A stretch of DNA of 64,000 nt, taken from an uncultured Lachnospiraceae bacterium. Lineage in GTDB: Bacteria; Bacillota; Clostridia; Lachnospirales; Lachnospiraceae. The position numbers were made by a program, and so were the translations under genes. The notes beneath the pieces are model-generated. The model did no database searches. It had not been told where the DNA came from and saw nothing but the letters and a program-made list of their open reading frames with translations. This document shows positions 1 to 7,430 of the stretch, in pieces. The stretch is from NCBI GenBank assembly GCA_947565425.1, contig CANOFW010000010.1, forward strand, positions 1 through 64,000, read 5' to 3'. How positions within the stretch are numbered: the stretch's first letter is position 1; each line of letters opens with the position of its first letter.

Positions 1-2
1 CC

Positions 3-542
3 TTGCAAGCGGGAAATGATATTTTTTTTAGATTTTACTTGACAAAAGCAGAACTTGTAGCATTGAAACATGATGCTTTTGATGGCAATACTATTAAAAT
101 TAGGAGAACAGAAACACGATATTTGGGAGAAGATGGCAAGTATGTCTACTCGGTGAAAGAGTTTCCTAAGAGTGAGGCAGGAGTTAGGACAGTAGTTATC
201 CCAGAAGATTATATGTGGCTATGTTCTAAAATAAGAATCTTAAATCCATTTGGAGAATATGTGTTTACTGGTAGTGATGGAAAGCGAATGACTACAAATT
301 GTATTAGGAGAAGACAAGAGCAGAATTGCAGGAAACTAGGTATATATAGAAAGTCTCCACATAAAATACGAAAAACTTATGGTTCAATATTACTTGATTA
401 TAATGTAGATAACAGATTGATTATGGAGCAGATGGGGCATACTGACATAAATTGTACAGAGAACCATTACCATAGGAACCGTAAGGATATTGAACAAAAA
501 AGCCGTATTATCAGTGCAATTCCAGAATTTAAGAAAGCATGA
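3..542 (+). CDS. Tyrosine recombinase (integrase), C-terminal catalytic part, cut by window edge
   Basis: Site-specific recombinase catalytic domain that would cut and rejoin attachment sites of an integrated element. The C-terminal box is readable: HKIRKT (His/Arg pair) near residues 119-124, and MGHTDINCTENHY, which gives the GH pair and the nucleophile Tyr. The first part aligns with the usual TG-x-R-x-GEL box but reads LTKAELVALK, so the first catalytic Arg appears to be missing, as if three codons (G-x-R) were deleted. The 5' end lies outside the window, so the full length is unknown. The sequence is AT-rich compared with the heme operon downstream. It is probably a decayed integrase of a mobile element lying to the left. 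The family call is firm; activity is doubtful. Confidence 0.8.
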   Translation: MQAGNDIFFRFYLTKAELVALKHDAFDGNTIKIRRTETRYLGEDGKYVYSVKEFPKSEAGVRTVVIPEDYMWLCSKIRILNPFGEYVFTGSDGKRMTTNCIRRRQEQNCRKLGIYRKSPHKIRKTYGSILLDYNVDNRLIMEQMGHTDINCTENHYHRNRKDIEQKSRIISAIPEFKKA

Positions 543-546
543 TTAC

Positions 547-566
547 AAAGTAATCAAAAGTAATCA
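547..566 (+). repeat. Perfect 10-bp tandem direct repeat after the integrase gene
   Basis: AAAGTAATCA occurs twice back to back, starting a few bases after the integrase stop codon. The first copy also forms a small dyad with the bases before it (GATTAC...GTAATC). Short direct repeats beside an integrase gene often are arm-type recombinase binding sites; that role is inferred here. Confidence 0.5.
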
Positions 567-611
567 TAGGAAAAACTGGAAAAGGTTGATTTTTCAAGGA
601 ATATCGAGGTT

Positions 612-643
612 TGCTAGCGTGTCCGATTCCCGTCAGCAGCTCT
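612..643 (+). other. tRNA-3'-end-like sequence, candidate attachment-site core
   Basis: The stretch around TCCGATTCCCGTCAGCAGCT resembles the T-arm and 3' acceptor strand of a tRNA but has no 5' half in front of it. It lies directly between the integrase gene and a terminator. Integrative elements that target tRNA 3' ends leave this kind of remnant. The T-stem pairing is imperfect, so an RNA gene is not called. Confidence 0.35.
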
Positions 644-658
644 AAAAAGGGCAAAAAT

Positions 659-703
659 AAAGGCTTTTCAAAGGAAATTCACTTTGAAAGGTCTTTATTT
701 TTT
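659..703 (+). terminator. Rho-independent terminator
   Basis: A 15-bp stem (659-673 with 682-696, two G-T pairs) closes an 8-base loop and is followed by a T-rich tract. Its position after the tRNA-like remnant suggests it was the terminator of the RNA gene whose 3' end served as the integration target. Confidence 0.75.
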
Positions 704-775
704 ATCATACTATTCCCCAAATTACTGAAATGATGGAATAGGATGGTTCTTTCATATGTGAGTTATTTATTTTGT

Positions 776-804
776 TTGACAGCGGATATTTTGTTTGTGA
801 TAAT
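776..804 (+). promoter_or_regulatory. Sigma-A promoter for the BIG2 protein
   Basis: TTGACA (776-781), a 17-base spacer and GATAAT (799-804), placed 40 bases before the start codon at 844. This is a near-consensus housekeeping promoter. Confidence 0.7.
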
Positions 805-843
805 ATTGTATATTATATTTCTTAAACGGAAAGGGGAATGGTT

Positions 844-2067
844 ATGAAACATTTAAAAGGTAGTTTGTTGTTGCTGCTGATTATGATGAGTTGTATTTTT
901 TGGGGGAATAGAGATGTCAAAGCGGCGGAACCGGATTTTTTTAAAGAATATTCTTCTGAAGATTCTTACATGGATGAGGAATATAATTTCAGGCTAAAAC
1001 ATAAGTGTAGGCTGACGATTTACATGAAAGGTGAAGAAGTAGATTATGATGATTATGATGACTATGATGATTATGGAAGTATGTATGTGACAATAGATGA
1101 TGGTGATTTTTTAAATACTTTTTTTGAAAAATATATGGATTTAAAAGATTCCTATCAAAAAACAATTACTTTAAAAGCCGGAAAATATTCATTATATGTT
1201 GACAGTGATGGGCCATATTATATATCTCTTTCGGGACAATATTACCCTGAACTATCATCGAAGGATTTTACGTTGGAGGAAGGCAAGACCAAAACACTTA
1301 AAGTAAACGGAACAAGCAGCAAGGTGAAATGGTCAAGTTCCAAGAAGTCAGTTGCAACCGTCAGTAATGAAGGTGTTGTGAAAGCAAAAAAGGCTGGGAA
1401 GGCTGTTATTACTGCCAAATGCGGAGAATATTCTTTAAAATGTAAAGTTACAGTAAAAAAGAAGCCAGTGTCATATAAAGTCGTTGCAAAGAAGTTGAAA
1501 ACATTTGCAAAGAAGAATAAGAATTATAAATTTAATACGATTGATGCAGGTAATAAATGCAGGCTGTATGGATATGGAGTATACGATTATACGAGTGAAT
1601 CCGTAATGTATGGTGAAGGATATGGTTTAACGGCAGTTTACTATCCTTATATAGAATTGGTGAAAAAGGGCAATGGAAAATCAGAAATAAGGTTGAGGAT
1701 TTTTGGCGAAATGTATGAATTATCGCTATACGACAGTACGTCATTATATTGCAGTTCCATTCAAGCGTTTACATCTAACAGAAGAATGAAATTTAGAATG
1801 AAAAATACCTACAACAGAAATGAATACAAATACTCAGGATACTACTATGAAGGAAGAATGAAAGGATATGCGCAGATTTCTTCATCTTTGTATCCGGAGA
1901 AATCAAATATAAAGAAATTTAATACTATGCTGGGACAAAACTCACTGTCTATGAAGCTGAATAGTTCCGATGGAGCATCTTTGAAGTTTGGTATTCCGGC
2001 AGCCAACAGAAAGAATTGGAAGAAATTGCTAAAAGAATACAATATATTGTTAAAAGATTATATATAA
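844..2067 (+). CDS. Secreted protein with one bacterial Ig-like (BIG2) domain
   Basis: Exported protein of 407 residues. The second ATG (844) is preferred because AAGGGG at 831-836 sits 7 bases upstream; the ATG at 838 is too close to it. Residues 1-26 form a signal peptide with a Lys start, a Leu-rich core and a VKA-AEP cleavage-like end. An acidic Asp/Tyr-repeat patch (DYDDYDDYDDY) follows. A BIG2 fold is readable around residues 135-205, with the typical VKWSSSKKSVATVSNEGVVKAKKAG pattern split between strand and turn. The basic, Tyr-rich C-terminal 200 residues are not recognised. No sorting signal or C-terminal membrane segment is seen, so it is probably released or bound by the basic region. 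Function unknown. Confidence 0.75.
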   Translation: MKHLKGSLLLLLIMMSCIFWGNRDVKAAEPDFFKEYSSEDSYMDEEYNFRLKHKCRLTIYMKGEEVDYDDYDDYDDYGSMYVTIDDGDFLNTFFEKYMDLKDSYQKTITLKAGKYSLYVDSDGPYYISLSGQYYPELSSKDFTLEEGKTKTLKVNGTSSKVKWSSSKKSVATVSNEGVVKAKKAGKAVITAKCGEYSLKCKVTVKKKPVSYKVVAKKLKTFAKKNKNYKFNTIDAGNKCRLYGYGVYDYTSESVMYGEGYGLTAVYYPYIELVKKGNGKSEIRLRIFGEMYELSLYDSTSLYCSSIQAFTSNRRMKFRMKNTYNRNEYKYSGYYYEGRMKGYAQISSSLYPEKSNIKKFNTMLGQNSLSMKLNSSDGASLKFGIPAANRKNWKKLLKEYNILLKDYI

Positions 2068-2126
2068 TATTATTTTGACGAGACACCAGAATTTTTCAAT
2101 ATTGATGTGTAGAGGAGTAAAATAAA

Positions 2127-2570
2127 ATGGTACGTGAAGCTATGAAAGAAGATTTATGCGAGATATTAGAATTGTATTTATGTTTGCATGAAGAAGCTAT
2201 CCCGGAACAATCAGAGGGTTTGTCCCATACTTGGAAACAAATTTTAGAAGATGAAAACCATCATTTGATCGTAAACGAGGTTGCTGGAAAAATTGTGTCT
2301 TCTTGCGTATGTGTCATAATTCCCAATTTGACGAGAAATGTGCGTCCGTATGCTTTTGTAGAAAATGTTGTTACCCATACAAATTTCAGAGGACAGGGAT
2401 TAGCATCACAATGTCTGGAATATGCAAAGCAAATAGCAAAACAACGTAACTGTTATAAAATGATGTTGCTGACAGGAAGCAAGAAAAAGGAGACGCTGGA
2501 TTTCTATAAGAAAGCAGGCTATAATAATACGGATAAGACGGCATTTATCCAGTGGCTTAATATAATTTGA
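2127..2570 (+). CDS. GNAT-family N-acetyltransferase
   Basis: Acetyl-CoA dependent acetyltransferase of 147 residues, the normal length for a single-domain GNAT. The acetyl-CoA pyrophosphate-binding motif RGQGLA is near residue 88, preceded by the beta strand PYAFVENVVTH. The C-terminal DFYKKAGY segment is the usual GNAT closing motif. The start has GAGGAG about 10 bases upstream. Its substrate cannot be told. It lies 60 bases after the BIG2 gene and 45 bases before hemA and may be an unrelated cargo gene. Confidence 0.85.
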   Translation: MVREAMKEDLCEILELYLCLHEEAIPEQSEGLSHTWKQILEDENHHLIVNEVAGKIVSSCVCVIIPNLTRNVRPYAFVENVVTHTNFRGQGLASQCLEYAKQIAKQRNCYKMMLLTGSKKKETLDFYKKAGYNNTDKTAFIQWLNII

Positions 2571-2615
2571 TGATGTAATCAGACTCGTCAACGAGGAACC
2601 CATGGAGATATAGTT

Positions 2616-4385
2616 ATGAATTTGAAAATGACAGGGATTGATTTTACGAGAGCCGAGATTGATATCAGGCAGCGTTTTTCCTTTACTAGAAATGCAATGG
2701 CAGAGGCGATGGAGCAATTAAAGCAGAAGCAGGAAATCCGAGGTTGCGTGCTGATTTCTACTTGCAATCGTATAGAGTTGTGGCTCAGTCTCAAGGAGGG
2801 CGCCAGTCTTTCTTTGCCGCAGATTCTTTGCAGTCTCAAGGGATTGGCGTGGGAAGAATATGGGCGTTATCTGGTAACGCGTGAAAGTGAGGAGGCAGTA
2901 AAGCATCTGTTTTATCTCAGCGCAGGTATGAAGTCCCAGATTGTAGGGGAGGACCAGATTTTAACGCAGGTGAAGGAGGCAATCTCGTTTGCCAGAGAGA
3001 AAGAGTGCGTGGATAAAATTTTGCAAGTATTGTTTCGCATGGCGGTCACTGCCGGAAAACAGGTGAAATCACGCGTGGTTATGGACAAGGCAAATTTCTC
3101 GGCAGCTCATCAGGCAGTCGATTTCTTCAAAGAACAAGGAACAGTGTTTGCGGGCAAAAAGTGCCTAGTGATTGGGAATGGAGAAATGGGCAAGTTGACG
3201 GCGCAATCATTGATGGAAGAGGGGGCGGACGTCACGGTTACGGTTCGTCAGTTCAAGAGCGGTATGGTGCAGATTCCGCAAGGTGCGAAAAGAATAGATT
3301 ATGGGCAGCGTTACCATCACATTTCGGGATGCGACATGATTTTTTCAGCGACGGCAAGCCCCAATGTTACGATTACCAGACAAATGCTTGCAGATTGTTT
3401 TGCGGACTGTGAGGATAGTAGGATTGCAGATAAAAGGCGGATTTTTGTAGATTTGGCTGTGCCGCGGGATATGGAAACATCCATTGCCGAAATGGAAAAT
3501 GTAGAGTATTATGATATGGACAGCTTGCCTATTCGGACGCAGTCGCCGGAAATGCGCAGCCAATACAGGCGGGCAGAGGAAATCCTCACAGAAGAGATAC
3601 GCAAATTTATGGTCTGGCAGGAATGCAGGGATATTAATCCGAGAATTCAGCAGATCGGCATGGAAGCGGCAGAAGAGTTAGTCTGGCGGATGGAACGGCC
3701 GCTTTCTGGATTGTGTTTGTCTGGCGAGGACAAGGAGCGGCTGCAACAGCAGCTTCGGCAAACGGCGGGGAAAGTTGTGGATAAGTTGCTGTTTGAATTG
3801 CGGGACCAGGCAGAACAGGAAGTATTGCAAAAGACCGTGGAGATTATGGAACAAGTATATAGAAAGGACAGAATGACAATGGAGTTATGGGATATTTATG
3901 ATGAAAATAAACAGAGGACAGGGCGTACCATGCGGCGCAACGATTGGACGATGAAGGAGGGAGAGTACCATCTTACGGTGTTAGGCGTTCTCATGCGCCC
4001 GGACGGAAAGTTCCTTATTACCAAACGGGTGGAGACGAAGGCGTGGGCTCCCGGCTGGTGGGAGGTTTCCGGGGGAGCTGCGATGGCGGGCGAGGAGTCG
4101 AGAGAGGCAGTCAACCGGGAAGTGTTCGAGGAAACGGGAATTGATGTATCAGGATGTGAGGACGGTTATCTCTTCACTTATCAGCGGGAGAATCCCGAAG
4201 AGGGGGATAATTACTTTGTGGACGTCTATCGTTTTGTCGTAGATTTTCAGGAGGAAGATGTGCATTTGCAGGAGAAGGAGACTGCCGGATTTCAGATTGC
4301 GGACAAGGAAGAGATAGAAAAGCTTGCTGCACAGGGGATTTTCCTTCACTATGACAGTATCAAGCGAGCATTTTCTGTATCATAG
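2616..4385 (+). CDS. hemA: Glutamyl-tRNA reductase fused to a C-terminal NUDIX hydrolase
   Basis: NADPH-dependent reduction of glutamyl-tRNA to glutamate-1-semialdehyde, the first committed step of C5 tetrapyrrole synthesis. Residues 1 to about 418 are a complete GluTR: the STCNR motif with catalytic Cys50, the GEDQILTQVKEA segment, a Rossmann stretch (LVIGNGEMGK) and a C-terminal dimerisation helix. Residues 420-589 are a complete NUDIX domain with a perfect box (GAAMAGE, then REVFEETGI), which resembles isopentenyl-diphosphate isomerase/NUDIX proteins that start MELWDIYDEN. Normal GluTR is about 400-430 residues, so this is a fusion. At the junction there is an AAAGGA (3863-3868) before in-frame ATGs at 3873 and 3879, so the NUDIX part could also be made separately. 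The start at 2616 has GGAG 8 bases upstream. First gene of the heme operon. Confidence 0.92.
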   Translation: MNLKMTGIDFTRAEIDIRQRFSFTRNAMAEAMEQLKQKQEIRGCVLISTCNRIELWLSLKEGASLSLPQILCSLKGLAWEEYGRYLVTRESEEAVKHLFYLSAGMKSQIVGEDQILTQVKEAISFAREKECVDKILQVLFRMAVTAGKQVKSRVVMDKANFSAAHQAVDFFKEQGTVFAGKKCLVIGNGEMGKLTAQSLMEEGADVTVTVRQFKSGMVQIPQGAKRIDYGQRYHHISGCDMIFSATASPNVTITRQMLADCFADCEDSRIADKRRIFVDLAVPRDMETSIAEMENVEYYDMDSLPIRTQSPEMRSQYRRAEEILTEEIRKFMVWQECRDINPRIQQIGMEAAEELVWRMERPLSGLCLSGEDKERLQQQLRQTAGKVVDKLLFELRDQAEQEVLQKTVEIMEQVYRKDRMTMELWDIYDENKQRTGRTMRRNDWTMKEGEYHLTVLGVLMRPDGKFLITKRVETKAWAPGWWEVSGGAAMAGEESREAVNREVFEETGIDVSGCEDGYLFTYQRENPEEGDNYFVDVYRFVVDFQEEDVHLQEKETAGFQIADKEEIEKLAAQGIFLHYDSIKRAFSVS

Positions 4386-4405
4386 GATGTGATAAGGGGT
4401 AATAA

Positions 4406-4864
4406 ATGAGTACATATTTTCCTATATTTGTCAACATGGAGGGGAAAAATATTCGGGTATTCGGCGGCGGGAAGATTGCGGCGAGAAGGGTACAAACGCT
4501 CTTAGCGTTTGGCGCGAATGTGCAGGTGACTGCGCCGCAGATAACAAAGAAGCTGGAAGATTTGGCGCGGCGCCAGGGGAAACTTATGTTGGATTATCAT
4601 ATCTATCAGCCTGGTGAACTGATAAAAGAAGATTTTGTGCTCGCCGCGACAGACAATGCACAGGTGAACGACGCAATTTTTCGGGAATGCCGCCAAAAGC
4701 AAATTCCGGTAAATGTGTCGTCTGATAAGGAGAAATGTGATTTCTATTTTCCGGCAATTGTGCAGGAGCAAGATATCACCATTGGAATTGCAGCAGGAGG
4801 CAGAGACCACCGGAAGGTGGCAGAAATGGCGAAGAGAATCCGGGAGTGGTTATTGTGCAAGTAA
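4406..4864 (+). CDS. Precorrin-2 dehydrogenase / sirohydrochlorin ferrochelatase N-domain (CysG-N/Met8 type)
   Basis: NAD-dependent oxidation of precorrin-2 to sirohydrochlorin, possibly also iron insertion. The 152-residue protein starts with the family pattern YFPIFVNMEGK followed by the NAD-binding FGGGKIAARR turn near residues 19-28. The strand/turn VLAATDNAQVN and the segment VNVSSDKEKCDFYFPA are also typical. It is shorter than yeast Met8 and corresponds to the stand-alone bacterial YlnF/SirC-like form. It lies 20 bases after hemA and overlaps hemC, so translation is probably coupled. With CobA it commits uroporphyrinogen III to siroheme or cobalamin. Confidence 0.88.
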   Translation: MSTYFPIFVNMEGKNIRVFGGGKIAARRVQTLLAFGANVQVTAPQITKKLEDLARRQGKLMLDYHIYQPGELIKEDFVLAATDNAQVNDAIFRECRQKQIPVNVSSDKEKCDFYFPAIVQEQDITIGIAAGGRDHRKVAEMAKRIREWLLCK

Positions 4865-5772
4865 TAAAAATCGGAACCAGGGAAAGCCGTTTGGCAGTCG
4901 TGCAGGCGGAAGTTGTGGCGTCCTATATCCATCGTTTCTGTGAGGGAAAAGAGCCGCAGCTTGTGACGATGAAGACGACAGGCGACAAGATTTTAGACCG
5001 GACGCTTTCTAAAGTTGGCGGCAAAGGGCTGTTTGTCAAAGAATTGGACTGTTTTCTGCGGGAGGGAAGTACGGATATATCGGTACATAGCTTAAAGGAC
5101 GTCCCCATGGAGGTATCCAGGGATTTACCGCTTCTGGGCGTTTCCGCAAGGGAGGACGCCAGAGACGTCTTAGTTCTGCCATTTGGTTTCACAGAGTTAA
5201 ATCCCGCGCTGCCGTTGGGGACTTCAAGCCCGCGGCGTATGATTCAGCTTGGGCGGCTGTTTCCGCAGATGGAGATAAAAAGTGTGCGGGGAAATGTACA
5301 GACACGTCTAGCAAAGCTTGACGGAGGAGCGTACAGCGGGCTTGTGCTGGCAGCCGCAGGTTTGAAACGGCTGGGCCTGGAAGGTAGAATCAGCCGTTAT
5401 TTCACAGTGGAAGAGATGGTTCCCGCGGCAGGCCAGGGCATGCTTGCCATTCAGGGAAGAGAAGGCGAAGATTACAGGTATCTTGAGGGCTTCTTTGATG
5501 AGAAAGCAGCCTGCTGCGCACGGGCGGAGCGCAGTTTTGTGCGTGCGCTTGACGGTGGGTGCAGCTCTCCGATTGCTGCATATGCGAAGATAACTTTGGC
5601 AGGTAATCATCTGGGTGCAGAAGACAGCGGCGGTGAGGAAGTTTTAAAGCTAACCGGGTTGTATGCAAGCGAAGGCAGCCGGGAATATCGGACGGCTTCT
5701 GTTGTGGGAAGGAAGGAAGAGGCAGAAAGACTTGGGCAAGAGCTTGCCAGGGAGATAAAAAATTTCGCTTAA
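4855..5772 (+). CDS. hemC: Porphobilinogen deaminase (hydroxymethylbilane synthase)
   Basis: Polymerises four porphobilinogens into hydroxymethylbilane. 305 residues, normal length. Motifs: IGTRESRLA at the N-terminus, KTTGDKILD, the catalytic Asp loop in SVHSLKDVP, GTSSPRR, and the dipyrromethane-carrying Cys236 in LDGGCSSPIAAYA. The GTG at 4855 is chosen because GGGAG at 4842-4846 is 8 bases upstream and it gives the family-typical start MQVIKIGTR; an in-frame GTG at 4846 is the alternative. It overlaps the previous gene by 10 bases. A short hairpin (5803-5808 with 5814-5819) follows the stop and may end this part of the operon. Confidence 0.94.
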   Translation: MQVIKIGTRESRLAVVQAEVVASYIHRFCEGKEPQLVTMKTTGDKILDRTLSKVGGKGLFVKELDCFLREGSTDISVHSLKDVPMEVSRDLPLLGVSAREDARDVLVLPFGFTELNPALPLGTSSPRRMIQLGRLFPQMEIKSVRGNVQTRLAKLDGGAYSGLVLAAAGLKRLGLEGRISRYFTVEEMVPAAGQGMLAIQGREGEDYRYLEGFFDEKAACCARAERSFVRALDGGCSSPIAAYAKITLAGNHLGAEDSGGEEVLKLTGLYASEGSREYRTASVVGRKEEAERLGQELAREIKNFA

Positions 5773-5826
5773 TTTGGAAATTAATTTGTCATGTATTTTA
5801 TACCGTAATTTTTTTACGGCTATTTG

Positions 5827-5855
5827 TTGCAGATAATTGTAATATTGGGTATACT
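5827..5855 (+). promoter_or_regulatory. Promoter before the AAA ATPase gene
   Basis: TTGCAG (5827-5832), a 17-base spacer and TATACT (5850-5855). It lies just after a weak hairpin behind hemC, so the AAA/TOPRIM insertion seems to carry its own promoter. Confidence 0.6.
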
Positions 5856-5905
5856 GTTATTAAAGATTTGTGTGTGGAAATCGTTTGAAAGGTAGGTATG
5901 CCAGG

Positions 5906-7060
5906 ATGTTAAAGAAGTTTACGCTCAGAAATTATAAAAATTTTAAGGATGAAATATCTATAGATTTCCATAATATTGCCGGATATCAGTTTAGTAGCGA
6001 TTGTATTTCAGATGGTGCGATTAGTAAAATGCTGATTTATGGGCGGAATGCGACGGGAAAAACGAATTTAGGAACAGCTTTTATGGATATTTATAGGCTA
6101 ATGACTGGCAGACCAATGTCTATAAGAGATGAAATATTGCTGAATGCAGATTCAAAGGAAGACTCAGCATTTTTTTCTTATACATTTCAATTTATGGGCA
6201 GAGAATTGAACTATAAATATTTTCGCTCGTCGAATTGGGAATTGCAGTATGAGGAATTAATAATAGATAGTACTGTTATTTTCAAATGTGATTTTGCTGA
6301 GGGAAGTTATGACTTTATGAATCTGGAATACATCGAAGCGGAAACTGCCATTACAGACAGGTATTTACAGTCAATAAAGACTGGTGAAGAATCGGAGGAT
6401 GACAACGAAGTTAAATTGCCATTTCTGAGATGGGTAATTAATAATGTCGCGTTAAAAAGTGATTCGATTCTAATCAAGATGGCTGATTATGTGCAAAGAA
6501 TGATATGGATTACGGTGAGCATTTCTATGCTGCATTATCCGAGAAAGATAAATGATAGTTTTTATGAGTTATTGGAGAATCCAGAGAAGTTAAAGGATTT
6601 CGAGGAGTTTTTAAATGCAATGGGAATAGAGTGCAGCCTGGTGTTGAAAAAATTACCTGATGGGCAGAGGGAGTTGTATTTTGCGCATGAGAAATTAATT
6701 CCATTTTTTCAAAATGCTTCCAGTGGGACTTTGGCATTGGTAACTTTGTATCGCAGGCTTGTTTCCAGAGTGTGGGAGGCTTCATTCATATATTTAGATG
6801 AGTTTGACGCATTTTATCATTATGAGATGGCAGAAAATTTAATTCGTTTTTTTAAGATAAAATATCCTAAGTGTCAGATAATAATGACGTCTCACAATAC
6901 AAATCTCATGACAAACAGGCTGATGAGACCAGATTGTTTGTTTATTTTATCAAGAATTGGAACACTGACTTCGCTTTGTAATGCGACACCCAGAGAATTA
7001 AGGGAAGGTCATAATCTTGAGAAAATGTATATTAGCGGGGAGTTTGAACAATATGAGTAA
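5906..7060 (+). CDS. AAA/ABC-type ATPase of an ATPase-TOPRIM (RloB-like) pair
   Basis: Single-domain ABC/SMC-like ATPase of about 384 residues, the kind found in RloB/OLD-like defence pairs. The N-terminal strand LKKFTLRNYKNFKDE is followed by Walker A GRNATGKT (about residues 46-53). Walker B is YLDEFDAF near residue 296, followed by the SHNTNL switch, and the signature region is NASSGTLALVTLYRR. ATG 5906 is chosen; upstream in-frame codons lack a fitting binding site, while AAAGGTAGG lies about 10 bases before it. It overlaps the next ATG by 8 bases, so the two were cotranslated. The partner is broken, so the pair is probably inactive. Visibly more AT-rich than the heme genes, which suggests insertion. 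Confidence 0.8.
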   Translation: MLKKFTLRNYKNFKDEISIDFHNIAGYQFSSDCISDGAISKMLIYGRNATGKTNLGTAFMDIYRLMTGRPMSIRDEILLNADSKEDSAFFSYTFQFMGRELNYKYFRSSNWELQYEELIIDSTVIFKCDFAEGSYDFMNLEYIEAETAITDRYLQSIKTGEESEDDNEVKLPFLRWVINNVALKSDSILIKMADYVQRMIWITVSISMLHYPRKINDSFYELLENPEKLKDFEEFLNAMGIECSLVLKKLPDGQRELYFAHEKLIPFFQNASSGTLALVTLYRRLVSRVWEASFIYLDEFDAFYHYEMAENLIRFFKIKYPKCQIIMTSHNTNLMTNRLMRPDCLFILSRIGTLTSLCNATPRELREGHNLEKMYISGEFEQYE

Positions 7061-7396
7061 TTATGTAAGCGTGGTAAGAAGGCGAAGGCGGAACCTGCTG
7101 ATTGTAGAAGGCAATCATGAAAAGAATAAATTATTTTCCCTGATGTTTCAATGTTTTCCAGAAATTAATATTGATATCAAGGATGTGTGCATAATATTCA
7201 TAAAGCGAATTGGCTTCAAAATGGACAAATTGATATAGAAATAGATAAATATAAGAAATGTTTTGAACGTATGGATTTAATGGAAATTTTAAAGGTGCAA
7301 AATACATTCAGTCAGGATGAGATCCAAGGGTATATTTGGGTATTAAATACATGTGTTTTCTTTGTGGCAGACTATAATTTTTCATTGCTCAATTAA
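7053..7396 (+). pseudogene. Remnant of TOPRIM (RloB-like) partner gene
   Basis: The start at 7053 reads MSNYVSVVRRRRRNLLIVEG followed by NHEKNKLF, which is the TOPRIM opening (IVEG-x-x-EK). The frame then drifts off after the INIDIKD segment and stops near 7236. A different frame from about 7190 to 7396 carries what looks like the C-terminal end (KKCFERMDLMEILKVQNTFS, then VLNTCVFFVADYN). The middle of a normal 200-300 residue protein is missing, so I read this as an internally deleted, frameshifted gene. The TOPRIM start is clear; matching the tail to the same gene is inference. Confidence 0.6.
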
Positions 7397-7430
7397 GGCT
7401 GCACCATTAACAGGGAAAGGGGCATTTTTG

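Noticed and set aside
615-643. A complete tRNA gene
   Set aside because: No 5' acceptor strand, D-arm or anticodon arm precedes the 3'-like sequence, and its T-stem is imperfect.
2571-2615. Cobalamin or other riboswitch before hemA
   Set aside because: Only 45 bases lie between the preceding gene and hemA and no B12-box-like motif was seen.
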